20,000 nucleotides of DNA from Trachelipus rathkii (Eukaryota; Arthropoda; Malacostraca; Isopoda; Trachelipodidae). Location of the stretch: contig JABUQX010095476.1 of the NCBI GenBank assembly GCA_015478945.1, positions 1-20,000 of the forward strand, in the 5' to 3' direction. Positions 10,560 through 17,965 of this stretch are shown piece after piece. Position numbers and translations under genes: made by a program. Under the pieces are notes generated by a model that saw nothing but the letters and a program-made list of their open reading frames with translations, did not search any database and was not told where the DNA came from. Positions within the stretch are counted from its first letter, which is position 1; each line of letters starts with the position of its first letter.

Positions 10560-11960
10560 CTCTAATGAGGATCAGTATATTTCGGTGAAAGTTATTTATC
10601 AATCTGAGTACCAGTATCTACCTGCGACTTCAGATTCTGCATGTAGCTCGTAATTAATATATAATGAATTATGCTACACTTTAAAATTAAATAGAAATGT
10701 AAAAACATTCATTACTCATAATGAATGAGAGATACTCCTAACTTTCATCAAGCTGCAAGTGATTAAACAACCAATATGAAAAATCTGTACAAGCATGCCC
10801 TATTTCTAACAATTGTCTCTAAAAATATATAATTCTTTGTACGGAATAACAGGTTAATCAGATTAGAAAAACCTCAGTATATAATCATTTTGCTATGGGA
10901 ATATAAGTATGAAATACTATTGCTCTTATAACCCCTTACGCAACGGATATTGAAAAATATATTAGATCATGATATATATATGTATAATCAATAATGATCT
11001 AGTCAATATAATACTATCATAGATGGTGTACTACTAATTGAAAGAGTGTAGTAAAGTAAAGATGGAACATCAGGAGAGAGAAAAATTGTCATAAAGACAA
11101 AAATGGGGTGAGAAGTATATGTATTAAATGAACATTAATGATCGGAAATCATAGAAAAAAGCTAAAGAGCGATACATAACCTAAAGAGAGATGGAGAAAG
11201 TAAAAGATATGTTATAGTCTACTAAATCAGAAGAATGAGGCCAGATGTGCTATAACTGAAATAATTATTATCAAGCATTTAAAAGTAGTATAAATATATC
11301 TTAATATTTCGTTTATATTTGAAATACTTTTATAATTTAATCCTATAAAATAACATATATCTAAATTATATATATACATTTAAATTTACAAATTTTATTT
11401 ACATTTTATAATATTAAATAAATCATATATCAATCAATAACCTATTTTCTCTTTAATTACAAAATAGATGGATAAACAATCAAGAGACATACCTTATACT
11501 AATATTATATAATTTATGAACTATTTCATACACTATTATTCGTATCTAGCTTAAGATCCTACAATACTTATCTCATGATTTTAAAATAAAGATGTGATTT
11601 ATAAGGTTGTTGAACTTTTTGAAAAATAATAAATATACAAAAATTGGTCCTCTATCTTGCAATTTCGTACTACTTGTGACAATTCTCTACGTGTCAGTGA
11701 GAGGATAAAGTACAATACCATCTATATTCGTTAATATTCCACTTTCCCAAGCTATGTGAATCTAATTGTGCGATAAGCAAATAAAATTTTTCAATCGAAA
11801 AGCGATATAAACCTTATAACGCAAATTATATTGATGGATAGATTAATCATCAGAATTAAATTTTTAGTCTTAATAAAGTAATCATAATTGGTCAATATTT
11901 GAAATTTATTTATTTTAACCTTAAATTTTTCTATTTCTTTCTTATAATGTATCTATATCT
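10560..11960. other. AT-rich spacer, no gene seen
   Basis: Sequence with frequent stops on both strands and no tandem repeat of note. The GA-rich stretch at about 11040-11250 is the only compositional departure and is not open. It ends abruptly at the GC-rich island at 11965. Confidence 0.55.
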
Positions 11961-11964
11961 ATTT

Positions 11965-12285
11965 CGCCGGTACGTCGGCCGGCGGAGGCGCCGGCCCCGC
12001 CACCCCATTATTATTTATTACCGTGGAAATGTTCCGCCGGCCACACCTTCCTGCGTTGTTTTCACCCCCCTCTTCTCCCGTCTCTTCGTCACCCTTCCGC
12101 GGTCTCCCGTCCGCGCGCCTGTTGCTTTGCATCGCTCCCGCCAGTCTCTTTCGACGCCTTCTTTTGGTGGTTGTTGGGAGTTTTCCCACGTCTTCTCACA
12201 GCAGCAGCCAACAAACTAGCTCCTCGAATCAGAGCTGCAGCAGCGCACTCGCCGCTCCAGGGGCCACAGTCAGCAAAGATTTTTT
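11965..12285 (+). promoter_or_regulatory. CpG-rich island, possible TE 5' UTR or promoter
   Basis: About 320 bases of GC- and CpG-dense sequence bounded sharply by AT-rich DNA on both sides. It opens with a perfect GC hairpin (see 11977-11996), continues as a C/T-rich tract (12050-12150: CCCCCCTCTTCTCCC, CCGCGGTCTCCCGTCCGCG) and ends in a CAG/CTG-rich part (CAGCAGCAGCC, GAGCTGCAGCAGCGC). Frames on both strands are open because stops are rare in such sequence. The plus frame 12029-12316 begins with a real ATG and is serine-rich (SSHSSSQQTSSSNQSCSS), but I recognise no domain. The retrotransposon fragments 440 bases downstream on the same strand make a LINE 5' UTR or internal promoter one explanation. 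A gene promoter or first exon is another. Confidence 0.35.
11977..11996. repeat. Perfect GC hairpin
   Basis: GGCCGGC (11977-11983) and GCCGGCC (11990-11996) are exact reverse complements around a GGAGGC loop. It lies at the left edge of the CpG-rich island. Confidence 0.8.
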
Positions 12286-12294
12286 GAAAACTGA

Positions 12295-12465
12295 TGGATT
12301 AACACTGATAGATTGAAAAAACTCATAGAATTAGAAACCTTTACTAGCAATGATGATACTGAGGAATTCAAAACTATTTTAAATAAATTAGTTCTTGAGA
12401 GACTTTTACTAGCAATGATATCAAAGAAAATTATGAGAAAAAAATTAGAAAGAGATAAAATATAA
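12295..12465 (+). other. Lysine-rich open frame after the CpG island
   Basis: Fifty-six codons open between a TGA (12292) and a TAA, in a different register from the serine-rich frame that ends at 12316 and overlapping it. The residues look helical (RLKKLIELETFTSNDDTEEF, then a Lys-rich end). It has no ATG near its start. A frameshifted continuation of the upstream frame is conceivable, but AT-rich DNA readily yields Lys/Ile/Glu-rich translations. Confidence 0.15.
12340..12419 (+). repeat. 15-bp direct repeat pair
   Basis: TTTACTAGCAATGAT occurs exactly at 12340-12354 and again at 12405-12419, 65 bases apart. The bases just before are also similar (GAAACC and GAGACT). It looks like a local duplication in the stretch between the CpG island and the LINE copies. 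Confidence 0.6.
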
Positions 12466-12510
12466 TAAAAAATCAGACTACTTAATTTAAAGGAAAATTA
12501 TATATAAATA

Positions 12511-12678
12511 TTATATATAATAACTCATCATCCTTTTTACTTTAATCAATTCCCCATTTGTTAAATCCTCACATATTTTCTTCCACATTTTATTGTATTT
12601 ATTTAATGTAATTTCTCTTTTGTTAGAAACTTTCTGAAAATCAGATATATTACATTTGACACCATATAATTGCAGCAA
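12511..12678 (-). other. 55-codon minus-strand frame with acceptor-like site
   Basis: The minus strand is open for 55 codons in AT-rich DNA where runs this long should be uncommon. The translation is non-repetitive and helix-like (NKREITLNKYNKMWKKICED). A pyrimidine-rich CTGATTTTCAG, resembling a 3' splice acceptor, falls inside it (AG at 12634-12635 on the plus coordinates), so the part below it could be an exon. There is no ATG at its beginning and no known domain. Coding status is uncertain. Confidence 0.17.
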
Positions 12679-12721
12679 TTAAACATTTTATAATAAACAT
12701 TTAATGAACTGTTTGGGTGTG

Positions 12722-13285
12722 CTAAAGGAGGGGTTTGAAAGCAACCGTAGATATCGTTGCAGGTAGGAGAGTCCGCGAAATGAGATCGTGTTAGATCGTA
12801 AACAATTGGATCAAGTAATCTGAAGTTTAAATATTATAGACTATATGTTGGATGAAAAAGAAAATCGATGATGCAGTGTGTAGTAGAAGAAAAGCTGTGA
12901 ATGGTAGAAAGGAGGCTGATGCAAATAAATTCTTGGTGGATGTAAAGAGACTTAGTCTTGAGTGCGCTCGGGTTTTACATGAAGGTATGTTGTTGCCTGT
13001 GTTACTGTATAGTAGCGAACTATGGTCTAGGGTACAAAGTGTTCAGATGGACAATCTTAGGGGCGTGTTAAGTGTGAGAAGAATTGATAAAATGAGGAAT
13101 GAACGTGTTATGAAGTTGTGTGGTGGGAAGAAGGGTAAATGAAAGAATAATACGCAGTGTATTAAAGATGGTTTTGGTCATATGGAAAAGATGGCTGATA
13201 GTTCGGTTGGCTAAAAGTATGTAATGTGGTGAGTGGTGCTGGTAAACGATTGGCTGGAAAAGTGGGTTGAGTCAGTGGATTATTA
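12722..13285 (+). mobile_element. Decayed LINE reverse-transcriptase 3' part, copy 1
   Basis: This is a relic of the C-terminal half of a non-LTR retrotransposon polymerase (target-primed reverse transcription in intact elements). The longest intact frame is 12852-13142. It carries the post-palm region: CSRRKAVNGRKE near residue 10, ECARVLHEGMLLPVLLY near 37, then QMDNLRGVLSVRRIDKMRN and a CGGKKGK end. After 13142 the family's ERI-LRWFGH-ERM-RVYVGE-GRP-RW block continues across frame changes: NERII at 13138, then GHMEKMADS one base out of register near 13174, then GKRLAGKV. Stops replace conserved codons. The catalytic YxDD box is absent from this copy, which starts after it. It lies upstream of and in the same orientation as copy 2, offset about 880 bases. 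It is clearly inactive. The clade is not assigned. Confidence 0.8.
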
Positions 13286-13317
13286 TCGATACATCGATAG
13301 CTTTTTTTTTGACAATC
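13280..13317. other. Junction between the two LINE copies
   Basis: A short AT-rich linker holding ATCGATACATCGAT, where ATCGAT occurs twice, and a run of eight T. Neither polymerase copy can be followed through it, so the tandem join lies here. Confidence 0.4.
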
Positions 13318-14300
13318 ATGCATCAATAGTTAAAATACATTTAGCGGAAAATGAATGGTTTATAAGTTGTAGTGAAGTGTGTCAGTGATGTGTTATGTCT
13401 CATTGGTTATTTAATTTGTATATGGATGGGGTGATGAGAGAATTAGAGGTAGGGGTGGTAGCGGGAAGTGTTAGATTTATGAAAAATGGAAGAAAGTGGA
13501 GATTGATCTCCTGATTATTATACGTTGATGATGATTTGGTTTAGTGGGGAAAATCTGAAGATAGATTGAGAAGATTTATAGAGGATTTTGAAAGAGTGGT
13601 GTTTAAAAGGAGGGTTTGAAAGCAAATACAGATATGAACAAAATGAGGAAAGTCGTGGTATGAAATCATGTGGATCGTAAGCAATTGGATCAAGTATTCT
13701 GAGTTAATATTAGAAGCTTAGTACTATATATGTGGAATGAAGAGATGGATGATGCCAGTGTGTAGTAGGTTACAGCTTGTGAATGGTTAGGAGAATGGCT
13801 GCGCAATTAAGGATTCCTTGTGGAAATGTTATTGCGGTTATGTATAATGCCAGTAGTGAAGCTATGGTCTGGAGAAAAGAGATATATGATGTTTGAGGTA
13901 CAATGTTTACAGATGGAAAAAAGGCCTGGCTAGGTGTGAGAAGAATTAATTAAAATGAGGTACTGAACTTGTTAGGGAGCTGTGAGGTGGGAAGGAAGGT
14001 AAATGGAGAGAATAACGAGAGTGGTTATTAAGAATAGGGCTGATCAGATGGGAAGGATGGAATGATAGCTATATTGGTTAAAATGTATGTATAGTGGTGG
14101 GTGTGCTGGGAATCTACCGGCTGGGAGACCGGAGGGAAAAGTGGGATTTCGAGTCAGTAATAAAGCGCCTGAAAGAAAAGGAATGTGACTCTGGCAGAGG
14201 CGAGAAACAAAGTTTCATCTTCCAGGAAATGAATCTTACCACCATTGACGAGATACCACAGTGAAACCGCCTGCGGTGAGGGGTTGTGAAAGCCCCATTG
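13318..14300 (+). mobile_element. Decayed LINE reverse-transcriptase part with YVDD box, copy 2
   Basis: This is a second relic of the same family, starting further 5' than copy 1. In one register from 13320 it reads NEWF, then CVMSHWLFNLYMDGVMREL (13389 onward, after a TGA at 13386), GRKWRLIS, a stop, then LLYVDDDLV. The catalytic box YVDD is at 13521-13532, followed by one extra Asp codon, where the family normally has YADDLVL. KSEDRLRRFIEDFERVVFKRR follows. From 13612 the sequence parallels copy 1 (GGGTTTGAAAGCAA, GATGATGC-AGTGTGTAGTAG, TGTGAGAAGAATT anchors) but with many indels and stops. A GRP-like and SVIKRLKEKE-like tail is readable to about 14190. The 3' end is fuzzy, and I place it near the end of the balanced-composition sequence. 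It is non-functional. Confidence 0.8.
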
Positions 14301-14443
14301 GGTGAATTAATATTTGCACGCACTCGTAGCTTCTGTATATCATGATTAGATGTTGAGTGCACGCTGATGGGGTGGTTTACTGCCGGTTTTTTCTTGTTTG
14401 TTCGTCAACAATTACCCTCAGATCTGTTGAAAGGAGGATATTA

Positions 14444-14700
14444 TATACTATATATATATATATAGTTATATATAATATATGATATATATATATTTAAATA
14501 CTAATAGTATAATAATATAATATACTATATATATTATATATATATATAATTATCCTATATTATTATTATATTAATTATTAATTACATTGTTATTGAATTA
14601 TTATTATTATAATTAAATTATTATTATTTATATTATTTATTAATTTAATTATTATTATTATTGAATTATAATTATATTATTATTTATTATTATTATTGCT
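14444..14700. repeat. TA and ATT simple-repeat block
   Basis: A TA block (about 14444-14548) is followed by imperfect ATT/TTA repeats to about 14700. The block follows the end of the second LINE copy by roughly 140 bases. Confidence 0.8.
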
Positions 14701-15164
14701 TAATTTTTGCAGAGAAAAGATTTTTAAGCTCTAAAAAAAAAAAAACCCCTAAATTAAAGCAGTGAAGAGTACACTGTTGTTGCTGGACGAGTTAATAACT
14801 TCAATGTGAAATTTTGTCACTTAGTTTTTTTTTTTTTCCTTTTTGAATATGTTCTCGACATATCTGCATTTTATAATATTAAATAAAAAATAATTTTTCA
14901 AAGATGTCAAGTTACAAGGCCGCCTTTCGTGATTCTCTTTTTCCCCCAAATTTTTGATTTGAAACCATCTCATTATTTTCGCGGTCTGCCAACAATTCCG
15001 AGAAGGTTTTTTTTTAAAATTTTATCTTTGTTCTTTATTTATAATGGCGGGGCACCCAATAATATTTAATGTTTTTTTTTTTTTTTCAGCGTTTTTTTTT
15101 TATCGCTACTAAAAAAATACTTGAGGAAAACCTTGTTAAATTATAGCATTACTTATTCTTTTGA
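14701..15164. other. Homopolymer-rich spacer, no gene seen
   Basis: It contains an A13 run (about 14734) followed by CCCC, and T runs of eight or more near 14826, 15007, 15071 and 15095. A T-tract ending in CAG at 15088-15090 looks like a 3' splice acceptor but is not followed by a long frame. A 17-codon ATG frame at 14904-14957 is too short to support. Confidence 0.45.
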
Positions 15165-15557
15165 ATTTCTTTTCGAAAGAGCTCCCATTATAGATGTTTA
15201 TTTTTGTGGGCTCTGTGTAACAAGTTGTTTTTAATTATAGAGTATCTTTATAGGGCGAAAGGTGTGTATGAAGTCCGAGATTTTCAAAAACGTCCTTTCC
15301 GGTATTTATTTTTTAAAGTGCTCCGTGATGTACCGCCCATCCGTCTTGGCATGGCGAGTGTTACACAACGTCGTATACCAATTCCATATAAGCACAAAAT
15401 GAGAGTGGATGTAACGGGCCAACTTACATTCGGATTATATTGCGACGAAATGGCCTTCGGCAGCGTATATTGCATGGCAAGGTACACACCCAAAAGTAAA
15501 GTAAAAAAAAAAGTGAGGAAGGAGAATACAAAGATAAAAAAAAAATTATCACAATAA
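15165..15557 (+). CDS. Hypothetical 130-codon frame, possible exon
   Basis: The plus strand is open for 130 codons between TGA 15162 and TAA 15555, long for this composition. The first 25 and last 20 codons look like non-coding AT-rich translation. The middle (about 15240-15485) is GC-richer and protein-like: KGVYEVRDFQKRPFRY, VLRDVPPIRLGMASVTQRRI, PYKHKMRVDVTGQLTFGLYC, then DEMAFGSVYCMARY. Candidate exon edges are TTAATTATAG before 15241 and a CAAG/GTACAC donor after 15481. No ATG opens it (the nearest is Met 15351), so an internal exon fits better than a single-exon gene. The opposite strand is also open for 155 codons (15284-15748), with a more hydrophobic, Phe/Tyr-run translation that I think is the shadow. 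No family is recognised. Confidence 0.3.
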   Translation: MSFRKSSHYRCLFLWALCNKLFLIIEYLYRAKGVYEVRDFQKRPFRYLFFKVLRDVPPIRLGMASVTQRRIPIPYKHKMRVDVTGQLTFGLYCDEMAFGSVYCMARYTPKSKVKKKVRKENTKIKKKLSQ

Positions 15558-15925
15558 TAATAATAATTATAACAAAATGTTTGATGTAAAATAAAGGTAA
15601 GGGATATTTCGGTGATATGGGATCTTAGGCTGTGCGGTCTCCGGACGCCACTTCTTGTTTTCAAGAAAAAGCATAACACAGGACAATCAAATATAAAATA
15701 TAACGGAAACTGTACGTCACCCTGTTTAATATTTTTTTTACATTTCAAAAGAAAGCGAAAAAAAATATCAGAATCTAAATATTCCCTTCACAATTTAATA
15801 TTTTTCGTATGTTTTAAATTTATTTTAAGGTTTTAATCTTTACTTATTATATTTGTATATAATTGTATATATTTTTAAATTTAATCTTTTGCTTCGGTTC
15901 CATAAATAGTCATAATCGCTTGAAA
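15558..15925. other. Spacer with a small GC patch, no gene supported
   Basis: An AAT run at 15556-15568 is followed by mixed sequence with a CGGTCTCCGGACGCC patch at 15637-15651. A 74-codon plus frame (15612-15836) ends in Lys/Phe low complexity, and only its first third looks protein-like. If the donor after 15481 is real, the AG at 15627-15628 is a possible partner acceptor. This is speculation. Confidence 0.3.
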
Positions 15926-16042
15926 ATGTCCCGTGTGAGTGGAACGAAAGCTTGGACATCATTCAGAAGCGACAATTATATTTTGTTTATGTTCAGAATT
16001 GGTCCTAAAGAAAATTATGAAAATGTTAGGAAGGTTTTTTAG
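15926..16042 (+). CDS. Hypothetical 38-aa frame with ATG in fair context
   Basis: An ATG with A at -3 (GAAAATGTCC) opens a 38-residue frame ending at TAG 16040-16042. The translation (MSRVSGTKAWTSFRSDNYIL, then MFRIGPKENYENVRKVF) has no low complexity and sits in a patch less AT-rich than its flanks. The final codons contain a donor-like GGAAG/GTTTTT, so it might be a first coding exon rather than a complete small gene. It is not recognised. Neighbours are a hypothetical frame upstream on the same strand and an ATT repeat downstream. Confidence 0.22.
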   Translation: MSRVSGTKAWTSFRSDNYILFMFRIGPKENYENVRKVF

Positions 16043-16099
16043 GGAACATTTATAATAAGTTTAGCAAAAAAAAAATTCTATAAGAACATAAGCTCTTTA

Positions 16100-16345
16100 T
16101 TTGAGTCTAATTATTTATTTATATTATTATTTATTATTATTTTATTATTATTATATTATTATTATTATTTTATTATTATTAATTATTTATTTATTATATT
16201 ATTATTATTATTATTTATCTATTATTATTTATTATTATTATTATTAATTATTATATTATTATATTAATCTATTATTATTATATTATTATTACTTATATTA
16301 TTATTTATTGTAGTTATTTATATATATTATTATATAATTATTATA
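16100..16345. repeat. Imperfect ATT trinucleotide repeat
   Basis: About 245 bases of ATT/TTA units with frequent one-base slips (TATTATTTATTA). It is more degraded than the AAT array at 19553-19669. Confidence 0.85.
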
Positions 16346-16769
16346 CTTATAAGTATTTAGAAATTCTATGTCAGCTTTTATTTATTTTTACATTATAAGT
16401 TTTTTTACTTGTTTAAAAAAAATTCCAATTCCCTAAATATGTTCTTCTCTGAATTTTTTCATTTAAATTTTTTTTTTGTTTTTTAAAATACTAGTTATCT
16501 AGAAATGTTTTTGGCAAAGAAAGTAATGAGGCATATTTTTTATTACATTATTAGTTTCTGACCGGTTTTGTCCGTAAACCTCGGACATAAAGTTTCAGAG
16601 TTTCGATTCTAACAATTTGATCGAATTATATTAATAAAAAGATTTCAAAATTAAAATCTACAACTAAGATTGAAGATCTTTACTAGTATCAATTTCCCTT
16701 TACATTCAAGTGACAATACGTTGAACCTTATGTTAATGTCTGGTTTTAGATATTTTTTGTAATAAGCCC
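16346..16769. other. Spacer, no gene seen
   Basis: T-rich sequence to about 16550, then balanced sequence. A perfect hairpin, TGTCCG (16569-16574) with CGGACA (16582-16587) around a 7-base loop, is the only structure noted. TTTCGATTC at 16603 resembles a tRNA B box but has no supporting fold. Confidence 0.45.
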
Positions 16770-16994
16770 TCAGCTTATTTTCACAGGTTTTTTGAGCTCG
16801 CATGAGGAGTGTATAAATTTTTGAATTACTGTGAAGATTTCAGGTATAGTTGTTTTGTTATGTTCAGTGAATAAATGTTCGTATATTTTACTGGCCACGT
16901 TTAATAGCGGTGCTGGTCCTGCCCTATCTGTATAAATGCTATTAGTAGTTCGACTACAGTCAGACTCGGGACATGCGATAATTTTACACGACAT
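16770..16994 (-). CDS. Hypothetical 74-aa protein with C2H2-like Cys/His pattern
   Basis: On the minus strand an ATG in strong Kozak context (TTCACCATGTCG, A at -3) opens 74 codons to TGA. I choose this start over the in-frame TTG at 17034-17036. Residues 1-13 are MSCKIIACPESDC and residues 40-45 are HLFTEH, giving Cys-x4-Cys, 26 residues, then His-x4-His. This recalls a zinc-binding C2H2 site, but the spacing is longer than the classical 12, so zinc binding is unproven. The rest (TTIPEIFTVIQKFIHSSCEL) looks helical. Codons are mixed and not AT-saturated, unlike the flanks. The frame may be a complete tiny protein or a first exon (CCT/GTGAAA near its end is donor-like). N-terminal zinc fingers of transposases or retroelement proteins have similar elements. 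I do not recognise the family. Confidence 0.35.
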   Translation of the reverse strand: MSCKIIACPESDCSRTTNSIYTDRAGPAPLLNVASKIYEHLFTEHNKTTIPEIFTVIQKFIHSSCELKKPVKIS

Positions 16995-17109
16995 GGTGAA
17001 CTGAAAGGGTATCCTTAGTAGAGAAGCAAGAAGCAAGTTTTCTTGTTTTGTGGTATAGTTTTAACTGTGTTTTTGTGTTACTTGTAGATTTACTAATGTG
17101 GGTGTTAAT

Positions 17110-17130
17110 AATGCCGAGTAGGCATTTTTC
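17110..17130 (+). other. Hairpin followed by T run
   Basis: AATGCC (17110-17115) pairs exactly with GGCATT (17121-17126) around GAGTA, and T residues continue to 17129. The shape resembles an intrinsic terminator, but in a eukaryotic setting no terminator role can be claimed. Confidence 0.4.
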
Positions 17131-17178
17131 TCTTTATCAAAGATTTTACATTTTAAAGTTTTTAAAATAAAATTTAAA

Positions 17179-17388
17179 ATGCTTTCAGAACATTATTCGT
17201 ATGGCGATGTTTGCTTCCATGACGACACGAAGGTTTTGTTTTTATTTTTTTCTATTAAATTTAAAGGGTGGGTTCGAGTTGATCAGGTTGTAGTAAGGTT
17301 AAGGACAATTGTAGGGTTGGGGGGACAAAAACCAGAAAAAAAATTTGTAGCTAATATGGGGATTTTACGGCTAAATCTGGCAACCTGA
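17179..17388 (+). CDS. Hypothetical 69-codon plus-strand frame
   Basis: A true ATG (AAAATGC, A at -3) opens 69 codons to TGA. It begins MLSEHYSYGDVCFHDDTK, then a Phe/Leu run coded by T-rich DNA, then a basic part (GWVRVDQVVVRLRTIVGLGG, KPEKKFVANMGILRL). The T-rich middle (GAAG/GTTTTG, then a pyrimidine tract ending TTTAAAG) could be a mis-read short intron. No domain is recognised. It is divergent from the minus-strand frame at 16770-16994, with 184 bases between their ATGs, which would suit a shared promoter if both were real. Confidence 0.2.
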   Translation: MLSEHYSYGDVCFHDDTKVLFLFFSIKFKGWVRVDQVVVRLRTIVGLGGQKPEKKFVANMGILRLNLAT

Positions 17389-17401
17389 CGATACCCTATA
17401 T

Positions 17402-17562
17402 ATTTTTTTTAGCATTTTTTCTTATATTTAAAGCATTTTTTTTTTAAGGTATTTTTTCTTATATTTTCAGCATTTTTTTAGGCATTTTTTCTATATTTCA
17501 AGCACGTTTTTTTTAGGCTATTTTTTTTTTTTTTTCTTATATTTCTAGGCACTTTTTTTTAG
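17402..17562. repeat. Degenerate T-rich repeat with a TTTTTTCTTATATTT core
   Basis: The core TTTTTTCTTATATTT plus AGCA or AGGCA recurs at 17415, 17452, 17485 (as TTTTTTCTATATTT) and about 17530, so the spacing is 37, 33 and 45 bases. Between cores are T runs of 6-16 preceded by AGGC/AGCA. The period varies through T-run length changes. Confidence 0.65.
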
Positions 17563-17661
17563 GACTTTTTTAGGTAAGTAGTTCAAACTTCTGCGTAGTA
17601 TTTAACTAACGGTCAAGTGATGTTTCGATTTGTCATTCTGTCAACCCAGTTAATGACTCAC

Positions 17662-17683
17662 GCACCTTCCAGGGTGCTTTTTT
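17662..17683 (+). other. Hairpin followed by six T
   Basis: GCACC (17662-17666) pairs with GGTGC (17673-17677) around TTCCAG, directly followed by TTTTTT. It is the first of three structures within 120 bases. The form is terminator-like, the function unknown. Confidence 0.45.
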
Positions 17684-17695
17684 ATAATACGTTTT

Positions 17696-17739
17696 GAAAA
17701 AGGGGTTCACCCCTATTGGGGATGGATCCCTTTTTTTTC
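17696..17739 (+). other. Nested hairpins with competing stems and T8
   Basis: AGGGG-TTCA-CCCCT (17701-17714) is a perfect stem-loop. Immediately after, GGGA (17719-17722) can pair with TCCC (17727-17730). An outer stem AAAAAGGG (17697-17704) with CCCTTTTT (17728-17735) competes with both. Eight T follow. The alternatives are mutually exclusive, so two folds are possible. Confidence 0.5.
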
Positions 17740-17777
17740 ACATACATTCGTTAGTTATTTTAAGCCTATGTATGTGA
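17738..17777. repeat. 10-bp perfect inverted repeat
   Basis: TCACATACAT (17738-17747) and ATGTATGTGA (17768-17777) are exact reverse complements separated by 20 bases. The left arm starts inside the T run that closes the preceding hairpin. Confidence 0.75.
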
Positions 17778-17965
17778 CTACCCTAAAGTCCGCCATTTTT
17801 TTTTAATTAGCCCTACTTCATTCTTTCCTGAGCCTTTTTTATGGCAACAGTCTTGTTGCTTTTTCGTTACACGTATATTTAATTAGAGTTACTTTTCGCC
17901 ATCTTGTTTATATTGCGTTGCGTCTTGTTAATCATCGTCATAATTTATTTTCATCGTCGTTGATC

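Noticed and set aside
11899..12219. Overlapping long frames on both strands across the CpG-rich island
   Set aside because: Stops are rare in GC-rich sequence, and several frames are open at once with no recognisable domain, so openness is not evidence of coding.
14114..14362. 82-codon minus frame
   Set aside because: It is antisense to the tail of the second LINE copy, whose plus-strand protein similarity explains the sequence better.
14904..14957. 17-codon ATG frame in a balanced patch
   Set aside because: Too short, and with no supporting motif, although the residues look ordinary.
15284..15748. 155-codon minus frame
   Set aside because: It overlaps the more protein-like plus frame. Its translation has Tyr and Phe runs from an AAT repeat and T/A tracts. 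It is kept only as an alternative.
16569..16625. tRNA-like B box TTTCGATTC
   Set aside because: The bases around it do not form a T stem, and no A box or acceptor stem is found upstream.
17662..17739. Bacterial intrinsic terminators
   Set aside because: The form fits, but nothing else in the window is prokaryotic and no operon precedes them.
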